From: Tachypleus tridentatus
Taxonomy: Eukaryota > Arthropoda > Merostomata > Xiphosura > Limulidae
Assembly (NCBI RefSeq): GCF_004210375.1
Contig: NC_134833.1
Span: forward strand, 44,758,782-44,822,781
Length of the DNA: 64,000 bases
Direction of reading: 5' to 3'
Part shown: one piece after another, positions 59,640 through 64,000 of the stretch
How positions within the stretch are numbered: the first letter of the stretch is position 1
Layout: each line of letters starts with the position of its first letter
The notes under the pieces: model-generated
What the model was told of the DNA's origin: nothing
Seen by the model: the letters and a program-made list of their open reading frames with translations, nothing else
The model's database searches: none
Made by a program: the position numbers and the translations under genes

Positions 59640-61110
59640 AACTTTTAAACAAATCATAAAATCAGCCCTATCATTCATATATGTATCAAGCTTTCTCTTA
59701 AATCCACTTAAATTTACATCCTCCACAACATCTGAAATTAGCCAATCACAAAAGCCAGCCTTCTATAAGAAGATGAAGATGATTCCTATTTGCCAAAATT
59801 TATATTTGTATCCTCTAGTCCTACTTTTCTGATTGTTAAGTATGAAAAATGATGATGCATCAATACTATCAATTCCTTTTACAAACTTAAGCACATCAAT
59901 CAGATTCTCACTAATTCTTCTTTTTACAAGAGGAAACAATTTGAGAGATTTCAACCTCTCCTCATTTGACTATCCCTCTATTCAAGCAACTCTTCTCTGA
60001 ACCAATTCCAACAAATCAATGCCTTTCCTAAGGTAAGGAGCCCAAGACTGAACAGAATATTTAAAATGTGGCCCAACAAGTGACCTGTACAATGAAATTA
60101 TAGCCTCTAGAGACCTGCATTCAACATTTCTGTAGATACAACATAAAATCCTATTTGTCCTACCACTAACAACAGCACACTAGTTGGATAGCTGAAGAGA
60201 CTTATTTACCATTACACTAAGATCCTATCCTTTCATGACACTGTTAAAGTAATTCCCATTCAAATTATACTTATAATTCAAATGATGAAAACCCACATGT
60301 AGCATCTTGCATTTATTACAATTAAAACCCCATCTGCCATTTACATGCCTAATTCACTGAATGATCTAAATCCTTTTGCAAATCAACAGTGTCTCTTCAC
60401 AGCTAGCAGCACCCAAGACCTTGATATCATCAGCAAAGGTAAGTAATTTATTGACCATACCTACATGCATGTCATTAATGTAAATCAAAATAGCAATAGT
60501 CCTAAGACTGAGTCCTGAAGTACAACATTTGCAACAATAATCCAGTTTGACTGAACACAGTTTATAACCCTCTGCTTTCTTCCATCATGCTACTCTTCTA
60601 TCCAATTAGTTAATTCATTCCTCACACATACAGATATAATTTTTTTACAATCCTTTTGTATGGCACCTTTTCAAATGCTTTCTGAAAATTCAGATACACC
60701 AAATCAACACTCTTACCCTGATCTACATATGCAGTAATCGTTTCAAAGAATGTAAGAAGATTTGTAAGGCAAGAATTTCCCTTCGTGAAACTATGTTGAT
60801 TATCCAATAAAATTCTAAATTTTGTTGAATTACTTTGCAAATTATCTTTTATCAGATTTTACAAAACTTTTCCCACAGTTGATGTAAGACTAATGAGACA
60901 ATTATTACCACCTGACTTGAAAAGAGGAGTTACATTAGTTAACTTCCAACCCTCTGGTATCTACTCACTATTCAAGGGCTGACAAAAAGTAATACAAAGT
61001 GGCTCACATATCCAAGTTTTAACCTCCTTCAGAACTCTTGAGCAAATATTAGTTGGCCCAAGAACTTTATTATTCTTTAAACTTCACAATTTTATTTTAA
61101 AAAAACTCAG
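59640..61110 (-). pseudogene. CR1-like LINE, RT to C-terminus, copy 1
   Basis: The best-preserved CR1-like copy, minus strand. High to low coordinate: IPEGWKLTNVTPLFKSG near 60950 (RT block with VTPLFK.G), LLDNQHSFTKGNSCLTNLL near 60790, DLVYLNFQKAFEKVPYKR near 60690 (family DVVYLDFQKAFDKVPH), (V)LQDSVLGLLLF near 60510, LLTFADDIKVLG near 60430 with the catalytic ADD retained, PHFKYSVQSWAPYLRKGIDL near 60050, RRISENLIDVLKFVKGID near 59900 and GFKRKLDTYMNDR near 59680. The first catalytic D is replaced in the FQKAF block (LNF for LDF). Several stops separate these blocks. Confidence 0.85.
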
Positions 61111-61261
61111 AATTGATGCACTCTTCTTCTTCAATCTTGTTTCCATTTATCAACTATTCAAGATGTGGAATAATGCTTAAATGTTTATCAGTAAGAAACA
61201 AAGTTTAATAACCCAGCCATCTCATAACCATCAGATATGGGCCTTCCTTTATCATTCATTT

Positions 61262-61362
61262 CCCAGTGGCACAGTGGTATGTCTGTGGACTCACATCACT
61301 AGGAACTGGGCATTGATACCAAGCACAGATAGTCCACTGAATAGCTTTGTTTCACCAACTTT
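61262..61362 (+). mobile_element. SINE (family C), copy between two LINEs
   Basis: GTGGCACAGTGGTATGTCTGTGG, ACTAGGAACTGGGCATTGATACC (degenerate B box), AGCACAGATAGTCCACTGAATAGCTTTGTTTC. Orientation plus. Confidence 0.7.
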
Positions 61363-61479
61363 CTTGATTTACTATAATCTTCTAAATCTCTTGTCATACC
61401 AGTCAATTTAATTTTCTAAAATTTATAATGCTTTTCTTTAATATTATTTCTTATACTCTTTGTGAGCCAAGATAGGCTA

Positions 61480-63860
61480 TATATTTTTTTTATAAAGATG
61501 GAGCTCAGGAATGGGGTATTCATTGGTGGTAAAAGTGCATATAAATGGTTTTAAAGAAAGAAAAGGTAAAACAGTTTGCTGTGGTCAACTTCAACAATTG
61601 AGAGCATTTTGAAATTGCCATTCAATAAGTCTTGTGTTTGATTACAGACAAGAAATATGGTAGTCTTTGACATGGAGGCAGTTTTCAACCATTGGAGGGA
61701 GTTGTTTAGTGGGAACATTGATCTTGATATTAAAAAGTGTGACACAAAAGACACAGCTCTAAAGGACTCCATGTTCCTGTGTAAAAGAACAAGAAAGGGT
61801 TTAACCCACACAGACATTGAATAGTCTGTCACATAAAAATTATGAATAAAATTGGATAAATGCTCACCACATAACCCATATGAATGGAGGTCCTGCAAAA
61901 TGTCACACCTTAAAGTTGTGTTCTAAACTTTCAAATAAGACACAAACAAAATATAATATCTTGAGGAAGGCTTCCTTAACTGAGGTTTTAAGTGGATTCA
62001 GGTGGTCCACAGTGGAGCATTGTTGATGGAACCTCTACTCAGTGGGCAAGAGGAGCTTGTTCAAACAAGACAAGCATTAACCATCTTTTCTATGATCTTA
62101 CACAGACATCTTGTCAAATAAGTTGGACAATAATTAGAATATATATTGGGATCATTTCCAGGTTTAGAAAAATGCAGGACAGTAACCTTATACCAAGAAT
62201 CAGGGAAAGGTTATCCTACTATAGCTGGTTAAAAACAATCTGAAGAAGAGTAAGAGAGAAATGGTACAGCATATCACAGTGAATATTACCAGATCCAACC
62301 AATTTACTGCCAGACAGATGAAGTGTGAGCTTAACTTTCACCAGGATAAAGGGGCAATTATAATCATAGATAGAATCAGCACAAAATAAAAAAGAGACTT
62401 GATGGCCAAGAAGGCAGAGAAAGAGACAGAAGCATTAGAAAGATAGAGTGAGATGCCTGCTAAAGGTATCCCAGGCCCTTTTCTGAGCCTTTATGGATGA
62501 GAATACCATAGAAAACATGTTGAGGTTTTGTATATACAATAAAAAAATGCTTGAATGATACTATCAGCTATTGCTTCCAATGCAGTAATTAATAGATAGA
62601 AGACTAATGAAAGAGAAGTAACAGAGAGCCAGATAGTCTGGTTCAACTTTCACCATAGCACTCAGGATGGGTAGCATCAATCTTGGCCAATTTCCTTCAA
62701 GACAATAGGAAAATGATCATTGCCCCATAGATCACTGTAAGCCCTCCAAGGAAAGTGTGAGAAAAATGAAGAGGTGTAGATATATGCATCAATAGCAGTA
62801 AAATACTAAGTGCATAAAAATTGACCCAATAACTAGCACTGAAGACAGGAAAGTTGTGATTTGAGAATCACAGAACAACCCTTCTCATCAATATTGGCAC
62901 CAGCCTAGAGGGGAATGTGTCCATTAATGATTCCCAAGGTGAAAAAGGGAGCATTTTGAGAGCATCAATGTCTGACTGATTGACTCTCTGGGAAACAGAT
63001 AAAAGGAACAGATAACCCAATATGGATGATTATGGCCTCCAAGAGTGTATTTAGTGACATAAACAAGGTGGGCTTGGCTAGTTTACTTTTTTATCCATAT
63101 AAGGCAAATGACTTTCCACATGGTGTGAGAAAAACCCTATTGGAGGAACAGAAAACTCTGTTTGCACATAGTGTAGAGGTATATTTCTGAGATTGACTAT
63201 GGGACAACAACATCTGAGCTTCTGGATAGGAAATGTTGTTAACAGTAAATAAATGCTATACCTGTTTTTCTTCCATCCACTTAGGACAGAAACAAAAATA
63301 AGAGGGATGGGAACCCTCTTGTTCTATTTCAATGGGTACAACTGACTCTCATAAGCATCATCGTCTTTGCCATTACAATAAACAAATATCACAGAACCAT
63401 GACAAGAAGCCTCCAAACGACAGAACTGCCACTAATGGAAAATTTGAAAGGGTTAGAAATATGACCATATCTTACAGCTGAAATAACCTGCCACTGTCAT
63501 GACTTTACTGCTGGACCATGCTGCTTTCTCCAGCTAAGAAATTTCTTTATATCTCTGCTGGAGAAAGCAGCAAAGATCTCCAACTCAAAAAGATGTTTTG
63601 TAAATCCTTCTCAATGATCACTGCTTGGGAGGATTTCAAGGTAGCATGGGGAGTAACCACTATGATTAAATCCCCAATGGCCTTTGAATTTAGGAGATGT
63701 TTGATGTATTGTGGTGTAGACATTTCCACTGAAATATTGCCATGGCATAAATTTCTGACTAATGTAGGGGAGCAAACAAGTACTGCTAATTCATTCTGAA
63801 TGAAAATGGGAGACATCTGCCCTAAGGATTTCTCAGATAATGAATGAGGGATAATAAATC
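61480..63860 (-). pseudogene. Jockey/I-type LINE: gag, endonuclease and RT
   Basis: Minus-strand non-LTR element of the same group as 18905-20500 and 2170-3060. High to low coordinate: ORF1 with IIVVTPHATLKSSQAVIIEK near 63640 and knuckle remnants (YGHISN, CNGKDDAYESQ in shifted frames) near 63360-63460; an endonuclease end with YGSDHFPIVLKEI near 62720 (SDHFPI catalytic motif intact); RT with FSKPGNDPNIYSNYCPTYLT near 62160, LCKIIEKMVNACLV, then LQDLHSYGLCGEHLSNFI near 61880, and CLYVKDYHISCLQSNT near 61650, where the catalytic YVDD has become YVKD. It stops near 61480, about where the other copy begins with FLGLIF. Many stops; inactive. Confidence 0.82.
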
Positions 63861-64000
63861 AAGATGTAGAATTAGAAAGTGATGGTGGCTATGAAACAAG
63901 ATCGTCTAGGTGTGGTCATTTTTCAATAATCTGTTTTTTTTCAGTTTTATTTCTTATATTTTCATGGATTGGGATATCCATATAAAAGAGAATAAATTTC
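63861..64000. other. Right-edge sequence, no feature seen
   Basis: Probably still the upstream part of the LINE ORF1 or its leader; too short to say. Confidence 0.3.

Overview
This is eukaryotic, AT-rich, intron- and repeat-dominated genomic DNA, not bacterial. Arthropod-type tRNA-derived SINEs, several LINE clades, Ty3/gypsy remnants and hAT and mariner transposons fill most of it, and real coding sequence is limited to a few short spliced exons. The main SINE consensus (tRNA-like head reading GGCCAAGCG...GCGGGTTCGAATCC, body ending in GCGCGAAATTC) resembles, from memory, the SINEs of horseshoe crabs. I therefore think a chelicerate, probably a xiphosuran, but that is recall and was not searched.

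The best-supported host gene is the 5' part of WASHC2 (FAM21, the endosomal WASH-complex subunit) on the minus strand. Its first three coding exons lie at 26395-26357, 11968-11849 and 3808-3716. All have consensus splice sites, all junctions are phase 0, and together they give 84 residues matching the conserved N-terminus of the family. The gene runs off the left end. Its introns hold a Jockey/I-type LINE gag fragment and a hAT 5' fragment (intron 3), old repeats (intron 2), and a complete hAT element plus a LINE 3' half (intron 1). A second host exon, 59075-58847 minus, encodes a transmembrane segment and start of a cytoplasmic tail that looks like fasciclin-2/NCAM; it is a single exon of an otherwise unseen gene.

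From 26.4 to 58.8 kb I see no convincing host exon. This part holds a 2.07-kb hAT with perfect 8-bp target duplication (30.1-32.2 kb), a Ty3/gypsy integrase relic (35.7-36.55 kb), a dense cluster of seven units of one tRNA-derived SINE (37.3-42.9 kb) with a mariner-like relic split by one of them, a Tx1/L1-like LINE (about 43.0-47.3 kb), a P52rIPK-like hAT relic (51.0-51.9 kb) and a Ty3/gypsy RT relic split by another SINE (52.6-53.35 kb). The right end (56.6-63.9 kb) is mostly two CR1-like LINE copies and one Jockey/I-type LINE copy, all on the minus strand.

All the transposon reading frames are broken, so nothing here appears autonomous now. I found no CRISPR, no prokaryotic operon and no clear new system. 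The most useful observations are the WASHC2 exon chain, the complete hAT elements with exact target-site duplications, and the SINE cluster with its dimer, its nested insertion and its head-to-head pair able to form a long hairpin.
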